A stretch of 23,460 bases of DNA from DATLFI01 sp035524895 (GTDB lineage: Bacteria; Acidobacteriota; Thermoanaerobaculia; Multivoradales; Multivoraceae), in assembly GCA_035524895.1 (NCBI GenBank), contig DATLFI010000222.1:1-23460 (forward strand). Direction: 5' to 3'. The stretch's first letter is position 1. Every line of letters begins with the position of its first letter. This document shows positions 22,923 through 23,460 of the stretch, one piece after another. The translations under genes and the position numbers were made by a program. Under the pieces are notes generated by a model. The model had not been told where the DNA came from. It was given only the letters and a program-made list of their open reading frames with translations, and did not search any database.

Positions 22923-23460
22923 GCCGTCCACAGGCGTCGGCGGGCGCTCCTCAGCTTCGGGCCGGAGCGCATCTCCGCCGCAGGCGTCGGTGGGCAGCCG
23001 CGTTCCATGCGCTGACGGTGGCGATGACGCTGACGGGCGTCGCGTTCTTGCTGCTGCTCTTGTTCCAGGTGGTGCGCGATGCCTGGGGCTGGCTGGACTG
23101 GCAGTTTCTCACCAGCTTCCCGTCGCGTCGCCCCGCGGATGCCGGTATCAAATCAGCGCTCTTCGGCACGCTCTGGATGATCGCCCTCACCGCCGCGATG
23201 GCGATCCCGGTAGGAGTGGCGGCGGCGGTGTACCTCGAGGAGTATGCGCGGCCGAGCCGGATCAAGACCTTCATCCAGATCAACATCGCCAACCTCGCCG
23301 GCGTGCCGTCGATCGTCTACGGCATCCTCGGGCTGGCGATGTTCGTGCGCTTCCTGCAGCTCGGGCGCAGCGTGCTCGCGGGGTCCATGACCATGGCACT
23401 GCTGATCCTGCCGGTGATCATCATCGCCGCGCGCGAAGCCATTCGCGCCGTGCCGCCGTC
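22919..23460 (+). CDS. pstA: Phosphate ABC transporter permease PstA (cut by window edge)
   Basis: The frame opens at GTG 22919, which overlaps the pstC stop by the sequence GTGA, and stays open to the right edge (180 codons). It has a basic N-terminus (HLRRRRRW), a first helix ALTVAMTLTGVAFLLLLLF, and then the PstA pattern WLDWQFLTSFPSR, DAGIKSALFGTLWMI, IPVGVAAAVYLEEYA, INIANLAGVPSIVYG and ALLILPVIIIAAREAIRAVP, the start of the EAA loop. About 100 residues are missing beyond the edge. With PstC it forms the membrane channel; the ATPase PstB and regulator PhoU are expected next. Confidence 0.93.
   Translation, partial: MSRPQASAGAPQLRAGAHLRRRRRWAAAFHALTVAMTLTGVAFLLLLLFQVVRDAWGWLDWQFLTSFPSRRPADAGIKSALFGTLWMIALTAAMAIPVGVAAAVYLEEYARPSRIKTFIQINIANLAGVPSIVYGILGLAMFVRFLQLGRSVLAGSMTMALLILPVIIIAAREAIRAVPP

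Overview
The window is GC-rich, densely coded bacterial chromosome with no rRNA, tRNA, CRISPR array, transposase or phage gene that I can recognise. The gene content points to an environmental Gram-negative bacterium, most likely an Acidobacteriota-type lineage. It includes a secreted PVC-type CxxCH cytochrome with HEAT-like repeats, a secreted S9 peptidase, a Ser/Thr kinase with TPRs, a YtcJ-like lipoprotein amidohydrolase and an OprP-type outer-membrane porin. The lineage is inferred from gene families and was not tested against a database.

Left part (1-5148). A minus-strand set reads secreted PIG-L deacetylase -> PVC-type CxxCH haem protein -> DUF5671-like membrane protein (cut by the left edge). 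A cysteine-rich lipoprotein of unknown family diverges from it on the plus strand, and its last 20 bp overlap the 3' end of the kinase gene.

Middle (5129-16375). Nearly all genes are on the minus strand. A YtcJ-like amidohydrolase lies 26 bp upstream of the Ser/Thr kinase-TPR gene. A DUF4336 gene is divergent from the amidohydrolase. A ring-cleaving dioxygenase leads into an AMP-dependent ligase with unusual catalytic motifs. A PfkB/adenosine-kinase-like sugar kinase and an S9 peptidase then form a pair behind their own TATAAT-type promoter.

Repeat-rich gap (16376-16738). This 363-bp stretch has no gene. It holds a roughly 273-bp element bounded by about 32-bp imperfect inverted repeats, with more inverted repeats inside. 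Next to it, a 13-bp unit repeated three times runs across the porin stop codon.

Right part (16739-23460). This is a phosphate-starvation locus: an OprP-type porin (minus strand), divergent from phoB-phoR-pstS-pstC-pstA (plus strand, pstA cut by the right edge). Three copies of a TTCACG-like hexamer spaced exactly 11 bp apart precede both phoB and pstS, and a weaker pair precedes the porin. These look like PhoB operators. A coherent model is that PhoR senses phosphate limitation, PhoB activates its own operon, pstS and probably the porin, anionic phosphate crosses the outer membrane through the porin, PstS binds it, and PstC/PstA carry it through the inner membrane. pstB and phoU are expected just beyond the right edge.
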